Origin: Sacculina carcini
Lineage: Eukaryota > Arthropoda > Thecostraca > Sacculinidae
Assembly (NCBI GenBank): GCA_916048095.2
Contig: OU696574.1
Coordinates: 11,715,087-11,779,086, forward strand
Direction of reading: 5' to 3'
Length of the DNA stretch: 64,000 nt
Below, piece by piece: positions 14,301-28,950 of this stretch. Made by a program: the position numbers and the translations under genes. The notes under the pieces are model-generated. The model worked only from the letters and a program-made list of their open reading frames with translations, had not been told where the DNA came from and searched no databases. Numbering within the stretch: position 1 is the stretch's first letter; every line of letters begins with the position of its first letter.

Positions 14301-15079
14301 ACTTAGGTAACACTTATGGCACACTTAGGTAACACTTAGGGCACACTTAGGTAACACTTAGGTAACACTTAGGTAACACTTAGGTAACACTTAGGTAACA
14401 CTTAGGGCACACTTAGGTAACAGTTAGGGCACACTTGGGTAACACTTGGGTAACACTTGGGTAACACTTAGGTAACACTTAGGTAACACTTAGGTAACAC
14501 TTAGGTAACACTTAGGTAACACTTAGGTAACACTTAGGTAACACTTAGGTAACACTTAGGTAACACTTAGGTAACACTTAGGGCACACTTAGGTAACACT
14601 TAGGGCACACTTAGGTTACACTTAGGGTACATTTAGGTAACACATAGGGAACATTTAGGTAACACTTAGGGCACACTTAGGTAACACTTAGGTAACACTT
14701 AGGTAACACTTAGGTAACACTTAGGGCACACTTAGGTAACACTTAGGGCACACTTAGGTAACACTTAGGGCACACTTAGGTAACACTTAGGGCACACTTA
14801 GGTAACACTTAGGGCACACTTAGGTAACACTTAAGGCACACTTAGGTAACACTTAGGGCACACTTAGGTAACACTTAGGGCACACTTAGGTAACACTTAG
14901 GGCACACTTAGGTAACACTTAGGGCACACTTAGGTAACACTTAGGGCACACTTAGGTAACACTTAGGGCACACTTAGGTAACACTTAGGGCACACTTAGG
15001 ACACACTTAGGGAACACTTAGGACACACTTAGGTAACACTTAGGTAACACTTAGGTAACACTTAGGTAACACTTAGGTA
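11350..15079 (+). repeat. Serial P-headed modules of 660-759 bp
   Basis: P-G-G-G clusters start at 11,373, 12,132, 12,792, 13,551 and 14,420; the first four are spaced 759, 660 and 759 bp. A typical module runs P G G G, a run of A, C A C W T L B L, C, a few A, A-C dimers, D E D, A A A A, C A C G V, A-C dimers and the next P. The 660-bp module lacks the G-V segment and has a second W-T-L-B instead. The last module gains a K (14,148) with D-E-D and a V without its preceding G, so it is a hybrid between P-type and T-type modules. Confidence 0.85.
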
Positions 15080-17935
15080 ACACTTAGGGTACACTTAGGT
15101 AACACTTAGGGCACACTTAGGTAACACTTAGGGCACACTTAGGTTACACTTAGGGTACATTTAGGTAACACTTAGGGTACATTTAGGTAACACTTAGGGC
15201 ACACTTAGGTAACACTTAGGTAACACTTAGGGCACACTTAGGTAACACTTAGATAACACTTAGGTAACACTTAGGTAACACTTAGGTAACACTTAGGTAA
15301 CACTTAGGGCACACTTAGGTAACACTTAGGTAACACTTAGGGCACACTTAGGTAACACTTAGGGCACACTTAGGTAACACTTAGGTAACACGTAGGGCAC
15401 ACTTAGGTAACACTTAGGTAACACTTAGGTAACACTTAGGACACACTTAGGGAGCACTTAGGACACACTTAGGTAACACTTAGGTAACACTTAGGTAACA
15501 CTTAGGTAACACTTAGGGCACACTTAGGTAACACTTAGGGCACACTTGGGTAACACTTATGGCACACTTAGGTAACACTTAGGGCACACTTAGGTAACAC
15601 TTAGGTAACACTTAGGTAACACTTAGGTAACACTTAGGTAACACTTAGGGCACACTTAGGTAACACTTAGGGCACACTTAGGTAACACTTAGGGCACACT
15701 TAGGTAACACTTAGGGCACACTTACGTAACACTTAGGGCACACTTAGGTAACACTTAGGGCACACTTAGGTAACAGTTAGGGCACACTTGGGTAACACTT
15801 GGGTAACACTTGGGTAACACTTAGGTAACACTTAGGTAACACTTAGGTAACACTTAGGTAACACTTAGGTAACACTTAGGTAACACTTAGGTAACACTTA
15901 GGTAACACTTAGGTAACACTTAGGGCACACTTAGGTAACACTTAGGGCACACTTGGGTAACACTTATGGCACACTTAGGTAACACTTAGGGCACACTTAG
16001 GTAACACTTAGGTAACACTTAGGTAACACTTAGGTAACACTTAGGTAACACTTAGGGCACACTTAGGTAACACTTAGGGCACACTTAGGTAACACTTAGG
16101 GCACACTTAGGTAACACTTAGGGCACACTTACGTAACACTTAGGGCACACTTAGGTAACACTTAGGGCACACTTAGGTAACAGTTAGGGCACACTTGGGT
16201 AACACTTGGGTAACACTTGGGTAACACTTAGGTAACACTTAGGGCACACTTAGGTAACACTTAGGGCACACTTAGGTTACACTTAGGGTACATTTAGGTA
16301 ACACTTAGGTAACACTTAGGGTACACTTAGGTAACACTTAGGGCACACTTAGGTAACACTTAGGGCACACTTAGGTTACACTCAGGGTACATTTAGGTAA
16401 CACTTAGGGTACATTTAGGTAACACTTAGGGCACACTTAGGTAACACTTAGGTAACACTTAGGGCACACTTAGGTAACACTTAGGTAACACTTAGGTAAC
16501 ACTTAGGTAACACTTAGGTAACACTTAGGTAACACTTAGGTAACACTTAGGTAACACTTAGGTAACACTTAGGTAACACTTAGGTAACATTTAGGTAACA
16601 TTTAGGTAACACTTATGTAACACTTAGGGCACATTTAGGTTACACTTAGGGCACACTTAGGTAACACTTAGGGTACACTTAGGTAACACTTAGGGTACAC
16701 TTAGGTAACACTTAGGGCACACTTAGGTTACACTTAGGGCACAATTAGGTTACACTTAGGGCACACTTAGGTAACACTTAGGGTTCATTTAGGTAACACT
16801 TAGGGCACACTTAGGTAACACTTAGGTAACACTTAGGTAACACTTAGGTAACACTTAGGTAACACTTAGGTAACACTTAGGGCACACTTAGGTAACACTT
16901 AGGGCACACTTAGGTAACACTTAGGTAACACGTAGGGCACACTTAGGTAACACTTAGGGTACATTTAGGTAACACTTAGGGCACACTTAGGTAACACTTA
17001 GGGTACATTTAGGTAACACTTAGGGCACACTTAGGTAACACTTAGGGTACATTTAGGTAACACTTAGGGCACACTTAGGTAACACTTAGGTAACACTTAG
17101 GTAACACTTAGGTAACACTTAGGTAACACTTAGGTAACACTTAGGTAACACTTAGGACACACTTAGGGAACACTTAGGACACACTTAGGTAACACTTAGG
17201 TAACACTTAGGTAACACTTAGGTAACACTTAGGGCACACTTAGGTAACACTTAGGGCACACTTGGGTAACACTTATGGCACACTTAGGTAACACTTAGGG
17301 CACACTTAGGTAACACTTAGGTAACACTTAGGTAACACTTAGGTAACACTTAGGTAACACTTAGGGCACACTTAGGTAACACTTAGGGCACACTTAGGTA
17401 ACACTTAGGGCACACTTAGGTAACACTTAGGGCACACTTACGTAACACTTAGGTAACACTTAGGTAACACTTAGGTAACACTTAGGTAACACTTAGGTAA
17501 CACTTAGGGCACACTTAGGTAATACTTAGGGCACACTTAGGTTACACTTAGGGTACATTTAGGTAACACATAGGGAACATTTAGGTAACACTTAGGGCAC
17601 ACTTAGGTAACACTTAGGTAACACTTAGGTAACACTTAGGGCACACTTAGGTAACACTTAGGGCACACTTAGGTAACACTTAGGGCACACTTAGGTAACA
17701 CTTAGGGCACACTTAGGTAACACTTAGGGCACACTTAGGTAACACTTAAGGCACACTTAGGTAACACTTAGGGCACACTTAGGTAACACTTAGGGCACAC
17801 TTAGGTAACACTTAGGGCACACTTAGGTAACACTTAGGGCACACTTAGGTAACACTTAGGGCACACTTAGGTAACACTTAGGGCACACTTAGGTAACACT
17901 TAGGGCACACTTAGGTAACACTTAGGGCACACTTA
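15080..17935 (+). repeat. Mosaic block: T module, G-V-H-P doublet, N-F-K module
   Basis: Starts with a T module (T at 15,080, K at 15,391) that matches the one at 8,040 with a 7,040-bp offset. The D-E-D triplet here has its third unit changed to S (GCACTTAGGAC) near 15,453, the first S in the window. Two successive G-V ... H ... P-G-G-G segments follow (H at 15,725 and 16,132; P at 15,773 and 16,180). Then come a short W-T-L, a second T module fragment with a private ACACTCAGGGT at 16,379, L-L-Y, N at 16,741, F, K at 16,931 and the T-L-C-A series. From about 17,160 the order switches abruptly to D-E-D, G-V, H (17,441), B' and A-C dimers with a Q. Confidence 0.85.
17750..17932 (+). repeat. Long A-C dimer run (22-bp repeat)
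   Basis: About eight alternating A and C monomers in a row after a Q unit, a typical example of the 22-bp second-order repeat found throughout the window. The left end of the 6,094-bp duplication falls inside this run, which suggests that dimer runs are where misaligned recombination or template switching joined blocks. In such runs TTAGGG occurs every 22 bp and TTAGGT alternates with it. Confidence 0.85.
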
Positions 17936-20900
17936 GGACACACTTAGGGAACACTTAGGACACACTTAGGTAACACTTAGGTAACACTTAGGTAACACTT
18001 AGGTAACACTTAGGTAACACTTAGGTAACACTTAGGGTACACTTAGGTAACACTTAGGGCACACTTAGGTAACACTTAGGTAACACTTAGGGCACACTTA
18101 GGGTACATTTAGGTAACACTTAGGGTACATTTAGGTAACACTTAGGGCACACTTAGGTAACACTTAGGTAACACTTAGGGCACACTTAGGTAACACTTAG
18201 GTAACACTTAGGTAACACTTAGGTAACACTTAGGTAACACTTAGGTAACACTTAGGGCACACTTAGGTAACACTTAGGTAACACTTAGGGCACACTTAGG
18301 TAACACTTAGGGCACACTTAGGTAACACTTAGGTAACACGTAGGGCACACTTAGGTAACACTTAGGTAACACTTAGGTAACACTTAGGACACACTTAGGG
18401 AACACTTAGGACACACTTAGGTAACACTTAGGTAACACTTAGGTAACACTTAGGTAACACTTAGGGCACACTTAGGTAACACTTAGGGCACACTTAGGTA
18501 ACACTTAGGGCACACTTAGGTAACACTTAAGGCACACTTAGGTAACACTTAGGGCACACTTAGGTAACACTTAGGGCACACTTAGGTAACACTTAGGGCA
18601 CACTTAGGTAACACTTAGGGCACACTTAGGTAACACTTAGGGCACACTTAGGTAACACTTAGGGCACACTTAGGTAACACTTAGGGCACACTTAGGACAC
18701 ACTTAGGGAACACTTAGGACACACTTAGGTAACACTTAGGTAACACTTAGGTAACACTTAGGTAACACTTAGGTAACACTTAGGTAACACTTAGGGTACA
18801 CTTAGGTAACACTTAGGGCACACTTAGGTAACACTTAGGGCACACTTAGGTTACACTTAGGGTACATTTAGGTAACACTTAGGGTACATTTAGGTAACAC
18901 TTAGGGCACACTTAGGTAACACTTAGGTAACACTTAGGGCACACTTAGGTAACACTTAGGTAACACTTAGGTAACACTTAGGTAACACTTAGGTAACACT
19001 TAGGTAACACTTAGGGCACACTTAGGTAACACTTAGGTAACACTTAGGGCACACTTAGGTAACACTTAGGGCACACTTAGGTAACACTTAGGTAACACGT
19101 AGGGCACACTTAGGTAACACTTAGGTAACACTTAGGTAACACTTAGGACACACTTAGGGAACACTTAGGACACACTTAGGTAACACTTAGGTAACACTTA
19201 GGTAACACTTAGGTAACACTTAGGGCACACTTAGGTAACACTTAGGGCACACTTGGGTAACACTTATGGCACACTTAGGTAACACTTAGGGCACACTTAG
19301 GTAACACTTAGGTAACACTTAGGTAACACTTAGGTAACACTTAGGTAACACTTAGGGCACACTTAGGTAACACTTAGGGCACACTTAGGTAACACTTAGG
19401 GCACACTTAGGTAACACTTAGGGCACACTTACGTAACACTTAGGGCACACTTAGGTAACACTTAGGGCACACTTAGGTAACAGTTAGGGCACACTTGGGT
19501 AACACTTGGGTAACACTTGGGTAACACTTAGGTAACACTTAGGTAACACTTAGGTAACACTTAGGTAACACTTAGGTAACACTTAGGTAACACTTAGGTA
19601 ACACTTAGGTAACACTTAGGGCACACTTAGGTAACACTTAGGGCACACTTAGGTTACACTTAGGGTACATTTAGGTAACACATAGGGTACATTTAGGTAA
19701 CACTTAGGGCACACTTAGGTAACACTTAGGTAACACTTAGGTAACACTTAGGTAACACTTAGGGCACACTTAGGAAACACTTAGGGCACACTTAGGTAAC
19801 ACTTAGGGCACACTTAGGTAACACTTAGGGCACACTTAGGTAACACTTAGAGCACACTTAGGTAACACTTAAGGCACACTTAGGTAACACTTAGGGCACA
19901 CTTAGGTAACACTTAGGGCACACTTAGGTAACACTTAGGTAACACTTAGGGTACACTTAGGGTACACTTAGGTAACACTTAGGGCACACTTAGGTAACAC
20001 TTAGGGCACACTTAGGTTACACTTAGGGTACATTTAGGTAACACTTAGGGTACATTTAGGTAACACTTAGGGCACACTTAGGTAACACTTAGGTAACACT
20101 TAGGGCACACTTAGGTAACACTTAGGTAACACTTAGGTAACACTTAGGTAACACTTAGGTAACACTTAGGTAACACTTAGGTAACACTTAGGTAACACTT
20201 AGGTAACACTTAGGTAACATTTAGGTAACATTTAGGTAACACTTATGTAACACTTAGGGCACATTTAGGTAACACTTAGGGCACACTTAGGTAACACTTA
20301 GGGTACACTTAGGTAACACTTAGGGTACACTTAGGTAACACTTAGGGCACACTTAGGTTACACTTAGGGCACAATTAGATTACACTTAGGGCACACTTAG
20401 GTAACACTTAGGGTTCATTTAGGTAACACTTAGGGCACACTTAGGTAACACTTAGGTAACACTTAGGTAACACTTAGGTAACACTTAGGTAACACTTAGG
20501 TAACACTTAGGGCACACTTAGGTAACACTTAGGGCACACTTAGGTAACACTTAGGTAACACGTAGGGCACACTTAGGTAACACTTAGGGTACATTTAGGT
20601 AACACTTAGGGCACACTTAGGTAACACTTAGGGTACATTTAGGTAACACTTAGGGCACACTTAGGTAACACTTAGGGTACATTTAGGTAACACTTAGGGC
20701 ACACTTAGGTAACACTTAGGTAACACTTAGGTAACACTTAGGTAACACTTAGGTAACACTTAGGGCACACTTAGGTAATACTTAGGTAACACTTAGGGCA
20801 CACTTAGGTAACACTTAGGGCACACTTAGGTAACACTTAAGGCACACTTAGGTAACACTTAGGGCACACTTAGGTAACACTTAGGGCACACTTAGGTAAC

Positions 20901-22845
20901 ACTTAGGGCACACTTAGGTAACACTTAGGGCACACTTAGGTAACACTTAGGGCACACTTAGGTAACAGTTAGGGCACACTTGGGTAACACTTAGGTAACA
21001 CTTAGGTAACACTTAGGTAACACTTAGGTAACACTTAGGTAACACTTAGGTAACACTTAGGTAACACTTAGGTAACACTTAGGTAACACTTAGGTAACAC
21101 TTAGGGCACATTTAGGTAACACTTAGGGCACACTTAGGTAACACTTAGGGTACATTTAGGTAACACATAGGGTACATTTAGGTAACACTTAGGGCACACT
21201 TAGGTAACACTTAGGTAACACTTAGGTAACACTTAGGTAACACTTAGGGCACACTTAGGTAACACTTAGGGCACACTTAGGTAACAGTTAGGGCACACTT
21301 GGGTAACACTTGGGTAACACTTGGGTAACACTTAGGTAACACTTAGGTAACACTTAGGTAACACTTAGGTAACACTTAGGTAACACTTAGGTAACACTTA
21401 GGTAACACTTAGGTAACACTTAGGGCACACTTAGGTAACACTTAGGGCACACTTAGGTTACACTTAGGGTACATTTAGGTAACACATAGGGTACATTTAG
21501 GTAACACTTAGGGCACACTTAGGTAACACTTAGGTAACACTTAGGTAACACTTAGGTAACACTTAGGGCACACTTAGGTAACACTTAGGGCACACTTAGG
21601 TAACACTTAGGGCACACTTAGGTAACACTTAGGGCACACTTAGGTAACACTTAGGGCACACTTAGGTAACACTTAGGGCACACTTAGGTAACACTTAGGG
21701 CACACTTAGGACACACTTAGGGAACACTTAGGACACACTTAGGTAACACTTAGGTAACACTTAGGTAACACTTAGGTAACACTTAGGGCACACTTAGGTA
21801 ACACTTAGGGCACACTTGGGTAACACTTATGGCACACTTAGGTAACACTTAGGGCACACTTAGGTAACACTTAGGTAACACTTAGGTAACACTTAGGTAA
21901 CACTTAGGTAACACTTAGGGCACACTTAGGTAACACTTAGGGCACACTTAGGTAACACTTAGGGCACACTTAGGTAACACTTAGGGCACACTTAGGTAAC
22001 ACTTAGGGCACACTTAGGTAACACTTAGGGCACACTTAGGTAACAGTTAGGGCACACTTGGGTAACACTTGGGTAACACTTGGGTAACACTTAGGTAACA
22101 CTTAGGTAACACTTAGGTAACACTTAGGTAACACTTAGGTAACACTTAGGTAACACTTAGGTAACACTTAGGTAACACTTAGGGCACACTTAGGTAACAC
22201 TTAGGGCACACTTAGGTTACACTTAGGGTACATTTAGGTAACACATAGGGTACATTTAGGTAACACTTAGGGCACACTTAGGTAACACTTAGGTAACACT
22301 TAGGTAACACTTAGGGCACACTTAGGTAACACTTAGGGCACACTTAGGTAACACTTAGGGCACACTTAGGTAACACTTAGGGCACACTTAGGTAACACTT
22401 AGGGCACACTTAGGTAACACTTAGGGCACACTTAGGTAACACTTAGGGCACACTTAGGACACACTTAGGGAACACTTAGGACACACTTAGGTAACACTTA
22501 GGTAACACTTAGGTAACACTTAGGTAACACTTAGGTAACACTTAGGGCACACTTAGGTAACACTTAGGTAACACTTAGGGCACACTTAGGTAACACTTAG
22601 GGCACACTTAGGTAACACTTAGGTAACACGTAGGGCACACTTAGGTAACACTTAGGTAACACTTAGGTAACACTTAGGACACACTTAGGGAACACTTAGG
22701 ACACACTTAGGTAACACTTAGGTAACACTTAGGTAACACTTAGGTAACACTTAGGGCACACTTAGGTAACACTTAGGGCACACTTGGGTAACACTTATGG
22801 CACACTTAGGTAACACTTAGGGCACACTTAGGTAACACTTAGGTA
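17936..22845 (+). repeat. 6,094-bp-offset duplication, copy 1
   Basis: This segment and 24,030-28,950 are copies of one block. Offsets at D-E-D, T, K, H, N, P and L markers are exactly 6,094 bp (554 monomers) up to about 22,260, and then 6,105 bp after one extra A in the second copy. Shared private variants support direct copying: an A-A-C-T-L order without W near 18,090, AGGAAAC near 19,772, N changed to ACAATTAGATT at 20,371, and L in place of M near 20,260. Contents in order: T modules (18,028 and 18,787), K, Q, D-E-D, G-V-H-P (19,480), R, T-T, L-L-Y, N, F, K, T-L-C-A series, then P clusters at 20,965, 21,284 and 22,043. The P at 20,965 is followed by only one G. Confidence 0.92.
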
Positions 22846-24035
22846 ACACTTAGGTAACACTTAGGACACACTTAGGTAACACTTAGGTAACACTTAGGTA
22901 ACACTTAGGTAACACTTAGGTAACACTTAGGGCACACTTAGGTAACACTTAGGGCACACTTAGGTAACACTTAGGGCACACTTAGGTAACACTTAGGGCA
23001 CACTTAGGTAACACTTAGGGCACACTTAGGACACACTTAGGGAACACTTAGGACACACTTAGGTAACACTTAGGTAACACTTAGGTAACACTTAGGTAAC
23101 ACTTAGGTAACACTTAGGTAACACTTAGGTAACACTTAGGTAACACTTAGGTAACACTTAGGTAACACTTAGGGCACACTTAGGTAACACTTAGGGCACA
23201 CTTAGGTTACACTTAGGGTACATTTAGGTAACACATAGGGTACATTTAGGTAACACTTAGGGCACACTTAGGTAACACTTAGGTAACACTTAGGTAACAC
23301 TTAGGTAACACTTAGGGCACACTTAGGTAACACTTAGGGCACACTTAGGTAACACTTAGGGCACACTTAGGTAACACTTAGGGCACACTTAGGTAACACT
23401 TAGGGCACACTTAGGTAACACTTAGGGCACACTTAGGTAACACTTAGGGCACACTTAGGACACACTTAGGGAACACTTAGGACACACTTAGGTAACACTT
23501 AGGTAACACTTAGGTAACACTTAGGTAACACTTAGGTAACACTTAGGGCACACTTAGGTAACACTTAGGTAACACTTAGGGCACACTTAGGTAACACTTA
23601 GGGCACACTTAGGTAACACTTAGGTAACACGTAGGGCACACTTAGGTAACACTTAGGTAACACTTAGGTAACACTTAGGACACACTTAGGGAACACTTAG
23701 GACACACTTAGGTAACACTTAGGTAACACTTAGGTAACACTTAGGTAACACTTAGGGCACACTTAGGTAACACTTAGGGCACACTTGGGTAACACTTATG
23801 GCACACTTAGGTAACACTTAGGGCACACTTAGGTAACACTTAGGTAACACTTAGGTAACACTTAGGACACACTTAGGTAACACTTAGGTAACACTTAGGT
23901 AACACTTAGGTAACACTTAGGTAACACTTAGGGCACACTTAGGTAACACTTAGGGCACACTTAGGTAACACTTAGGGCACACTTAGGTAACACTTAGGGC
24001 ACACTTAGGTAACACTTAGGGCACACTTAGGACAC
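22205..24035 (+). repeat. 1,001-bp tandem pair (91 monomers)
   Basis: W-T-L-B, D-E-D, K (22,629 and 23,630), the G-V doublet (TATGG at 22,796 and 23,797) and a private A A A D A A A order (AGGACAC near 22,863 and 23,864) all repeat about 1,001 bp apart. The W monomers are 990 bp apart, so one monomer differs inside. The first copy overlaps the end of the 6,094-bp copy 1 and the second fills the gap before copy 2, so this duplication helped set the spacing of the larger pair. Confidence 0.88.
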
Positions 24036-27000
24036 ACTTAGGGAACACTTAGGACACACTTAGGTAACACTTAGGTAACACTTAGGTAACACTTAGGTAA
24101 CACTTAGGTAACACTTAGGTAACACTTAGGGTACACTTAGGTAACACTTAGGGCACACTTAGGTAACACTTAGGTAACACTTAGGGCACACTTAGGGTAC
24201 ATTTAGGTAACACTTAGGGTACATTTAGGTAACACTTAGGGCACACTTAGGTAACACTTAGGTAACACTTAGGGCACACTTAGGTAACACTTAGGTAACA
24301 CTTAGGTAACACTTAGGTAACACTTAGGTAACACTTAGGTAACACTTAGGGCACACTTAGGTAACACTTAGGTAACACTTAGGGCACACTTAGGTAACAC
24401 TTAGGGCACACTTAGGTAACACTTAGGTAACACGTAGGGCACACTTAGGTAACACTTAGGTAACACTTAGGTAACACTTAGGACACACTTAGGGAACACT
24501 TAGGACACACTTAGGTAACACTTAGGTAACACTTAGGTAACACTTAGGTAACACTTAGGGCACACTTAGGTAACACTTAGGGCACACTTAGGTAACACTT
24601 AGGGCACACTTAGGTAACACTTAAGGCACACTTAGGTAACACTTAGGGCACACTTAGGTAACACTTAGGGCACACTTAGGTAACACTTAGGGCACACTTA
24701 GGTAACACTTAGGGCACACTTAGGTAACACTTAGGGCACACTTAGGTAACACTTAGGGCACACTTAGGTAACACTTAGGGCACACTTAGGACACACTTAG
24801 GGAACACTTAGGACACACTTAGGTAACACTTAGGTAACACTTAGGTAACACTTAGGTAACACTTAGGTAACACTTAGGTAACACTTAGGGTACACTTAGG
24901 TAACACTTAGGGCACACTTAGGTAACACTTAGGGCACACTTAGGTTACACTTAGGGTACATTTAGGTAACACTTAGGGTACATTTAGGTAACACTTAGGG
25001 CACACTTAGGTAACACTTAGGTAACACTTAGGGCACACTTAGGTAACACTTAGGTAACACTTAGGTAACACTTAGGTAACACTTAGGTAACACTTAGGTA
25101 ACACTTAGGGCACACTTAGGTAACACTTAGGTAACACTTAGGGCACACTTAGGTAACACTTAGGGCACACTTAGGTAACACTTAGGTAACACGTAGGGCA
25201 CACTTAGGTAACACTTAGGTAACACTTAGGTAACACTTAGGACACACTTAGGGAACACTTAGGACACACTTAGGTAACACTTAGGTAACACTTAGGTAAC
25301 ACTTAGGTAACACTTAGGGCACACTTAGGTAACACTTAGGGCACACTTGGGTAACACTTATGGCACACTTAGGTAACACTTAGGGCACACTTAGGTAACA
25401 CTTAGGTAACACTTAGGTAACACTTAGGTAACACTTAGGTAACACTTAGGGCACACTTAGGTAACACTTAGGGCACACTTAGGTAACACTTAGGGCACAC
25501 TTAGGTAACACTTAGGGCACACTTACGTAACACTTAGGGCACACTTAGGTAACACTTAGGGCACACTTAGGTAACAGTTAGGGCACACTTGGGTAACACT
25601 TGGGTAACACTTGGGTAACACTTAGGTAACACTTAGGTAACACTTAGGTAACACTTAGGTAACACTTAGGTAACACTTAGGTAACACTTAGGTAACACTT
25701 AGGTAACACTTAGGGCACACTTAGGTAACACTTAGGGCACACTTAGGTTACACTTAGGGTACATTTAGGTAACACATAGGGTACATTTAGGTAACACTTA
25801 GGGCACACTTAGGTAACACTTAGGTAAATCTTAGGTAACACTTAGGTAACACTTAGGGCACACTTAGGAAACACTTAGGGCACACTTAGGTAACACTTAG
25901 GGCACACTTAGGTAACACTTAGGGCACACTTAGGTAACACTTAGAGCACACTTAGGTAACACTTAAGGCACACTTAGGTAACACTTAGGGCACACTTAGG
26001 TAACACTTAGGGCACACTTAGGTAACACTTAGGTAACACTTAGGGTACACTTAGGGTACACTTAGGTAACACTTAGGGCACACTTAGGTAACACTTAGGG
26101 CACACTTAGGTTACACTTAGGGTACATTTAGGTAACACTTAGGGTACATTTAGGTAACACTTAGGGCACACTTAGGTAACACTTAGGTAACACTTAGGGC
26201 ACACTTAGGTAACACTTAGGTAACACTTAGGTAACACTTAGGTAACACTTAGGTAACACTTAGGTAACACTTAGGTAACACTTAGGTAACACTTAGGTAA
26301 CACTTAGGTAACATTTAGGTAACATTTAGGTAACACTTAGGTAACACTTAGGGCACATTTAGGTAACACTTAGGGCACACTTAGGTAACACTTAGGGTAC
26401 ACTTAGGTAACACTTAGGGTACACTTAGGTAACACTTAGGGCACACTTAGGTTACACTTAGGGCACAATTAGATTACACTTAGGGCACACTTAGGTAACA
26501 CTTAGGGTTCATTTAGGTAACACTTAGGGCACACTTAGGTAACACTTAGGTAACACTTAGGTAACACTTAGGTAACACTTAGGTAACACTTAGGTAACAC
26601 TTAGGGCACACTTAGGTAACACTTAGGGCACACTTAGGTAACACTTAGGTAACACGTAGGGCACACTTAGGTAACACTTAGGGTACATTTAGGTAACACT
26701 TAGGGCACACTTAGGTAACACTTAGGGTACATTTAGGTAACACTTAGGGCACACTTAGGTAACACTTAGGGTACATTTAGGTAACACTTAGGGCACACTT
26801 AGGTAACACTTAGGTAACACTTAGGTAACACTTAGGTAACACTTAGGTAACACTTAGGGCACACTTAGGTAATACTTAGGTAACACTTAGGGCACACTTA
26901 GGTAACACTTAGGGCACACTTAGGTAACACTTAAGGCACACTTAGGTAACACTTAGGGCACACTTAGGTAACACTTAGGGCACACTTAGGTAACACTTAG

Positions 27001-28950
27001 GGCACACTTAGGTAACACTTAGGGCACACTTAGGTAACACTTAGGGCACACTTAGGTAACAGTTAGGGCACACTTGGGTAACACTTGGGTAACACTTGGG
27101 TAACACTTAGGTAACACTTAGGTAACACTTAGGTAACACTTAGGTAACACTTAGGTAACACTTAGGTAACACTTAGGTAACACTTAGGTAACACTTAGGG
27201 CACATTTAGGTAACACTTAGGGCACACTTAGGTTACACTTAGGGTACATTTAGGTAACACATAGGGTACATTTAGGTAACACTTAGGGCACACTTAGGTA
27301 ACACTTAGGTAACACTTAGGTAACACTTAGGTAACACTTAGGGCACACTTAGGTAACACTTAGGGCACACTTAGGTAACAGTTAGGGCACACTTGGGTAA
27401 CACTTGGGTAACACTTGGGTAACACTTAGGTAACACTTAGGTAACACTTAGGTAACACTTAGGTAACACTTAGGTAACACTTAGGTAACACTTAGGTAAC
27501 ACTTAGGTAACACTTAGGGCACACTTAGGTAACACTTAGGGCACACTTAGGTTACACTTAGGGTACATTTAGGTAACACATAGGGTACATTTAGGTAACA
27601 CTTAGGGCACACTTAGGTAACACTTAGGTAACACTTAGGTAACACTTAGGTAACACTTAGGGCACACTTAGGTAACACTTAGGGCACACTTAGGTAACAC
27701 TTAGGGCACACTTAGGTAACACTTAGGGCACACTTAGGTAACACTTAGGGCACACTTAGGTAACACTTAGGGCACACTTAGGTAACACTTAGGGCACACT
27801 TAGGACACACTTAGGGAACACTTAGGACACACTTAGGTAACACTTAGGTAACACTTAGGTAACACTTAGGTAACACTTAGGGCACACTTAGGTAACACTT
27901 AGGGCACACTTGGGTAACACTTATGGCACACTTAGGTAACACTTAGGGCACACTTAGGTAACACTTAGGTAACACTTAGGTAACACTTAGGTAACACTTA
28001 GGTAACACTTAGGGCACACTTAGGTAACACTTAGGGCACACTTAGGTAACACTTAGGGCACACTTAGGTAACACTTAGGGCACACTTAGGTAACACTTAG
28101 GGCACACTTAGGTAACACTTAGGGCACACTTAGGTAACAGTTAGGGCACACTTGGGTAACACTTGGGTAACACTTGGGTAACACTTAGGTAACACTTAGG
28201 TAACACTTAGGTAACACTTAGGTAACACTTAGGTAACACTTAGGTAACACTTAGGTAACACTTAGGTAACACTTAGGGCACACTTAGGTAACACTTAGGG
28301 CACACTTAGGTTACACTTAGGGTACATTTAGGTAACACATAGGGTACATTTAGGTAACACTTAGGGCACACTTAGGTAACACTTAGGTAACACTTAGGTA
28401 ACACTTAGGTAACACTTAGGGCACACTTAGGTAACACTTAGGGCACACTTAGGTAACACTTAGGGCACACTTAGGTAACACTTAGGGCACACTTAGGTAA
28501 CACTTAGGGCACACTTAGGTAACACTTAGGGCACACTTAGGTAACACTTAGGGCACACTTAGGACACACTTAGGGAACACTTAGGACACACTTAGGTAAC
28601 ACTTAGGTAACACTTAGGTAACACTTAGGTAACACTTAGGTAACACTTAGGGCACACTTAGGTAACACTTAGGTAACACTTAGGGCACACTTAGGTAACA
28701 CTTAGGGCACACTTAGGTAACACTTAGGTAACACGTAGGGCACACTTAGGTAACACTTAGGTAACACTTAGGTAACACTTAGGACACACTTAGGGAACAC
28801 TTAGGACACACTTAGGTAACACTTAGGTAACACTTAGGTAACACTTAGGTAACACTTAGGGCACACTTAGGTAACACTTAGGGCACACTTGGGTAACACT
28901 TATGGCACACTTAGGTAACACTTAGGGCACACTTAGGTAACACTTAGGTA
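24030..28950 (+). repeat. 6,094-bp-offset duplication, copy 2
   Basis: Copy of 17,936-22,845. K at 24,433, 25,192 and 26,655, H at 25,526, N at 26,465, and P at 25,574, 27,059, 27,378 and 28,137 are each 6,094 bp from their partners. Differences that arose after copying include AATCTTAGGTA at 25,827 (two substitutions), loss of the Y substitution near 26,333 and one extra A near 28,390. The left edge falls inside an A-C dimer run and the right edge just after the G-V at 28,901. Both edges are what out-of-step recombination between dimers would leave. Confidence 0.92.
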
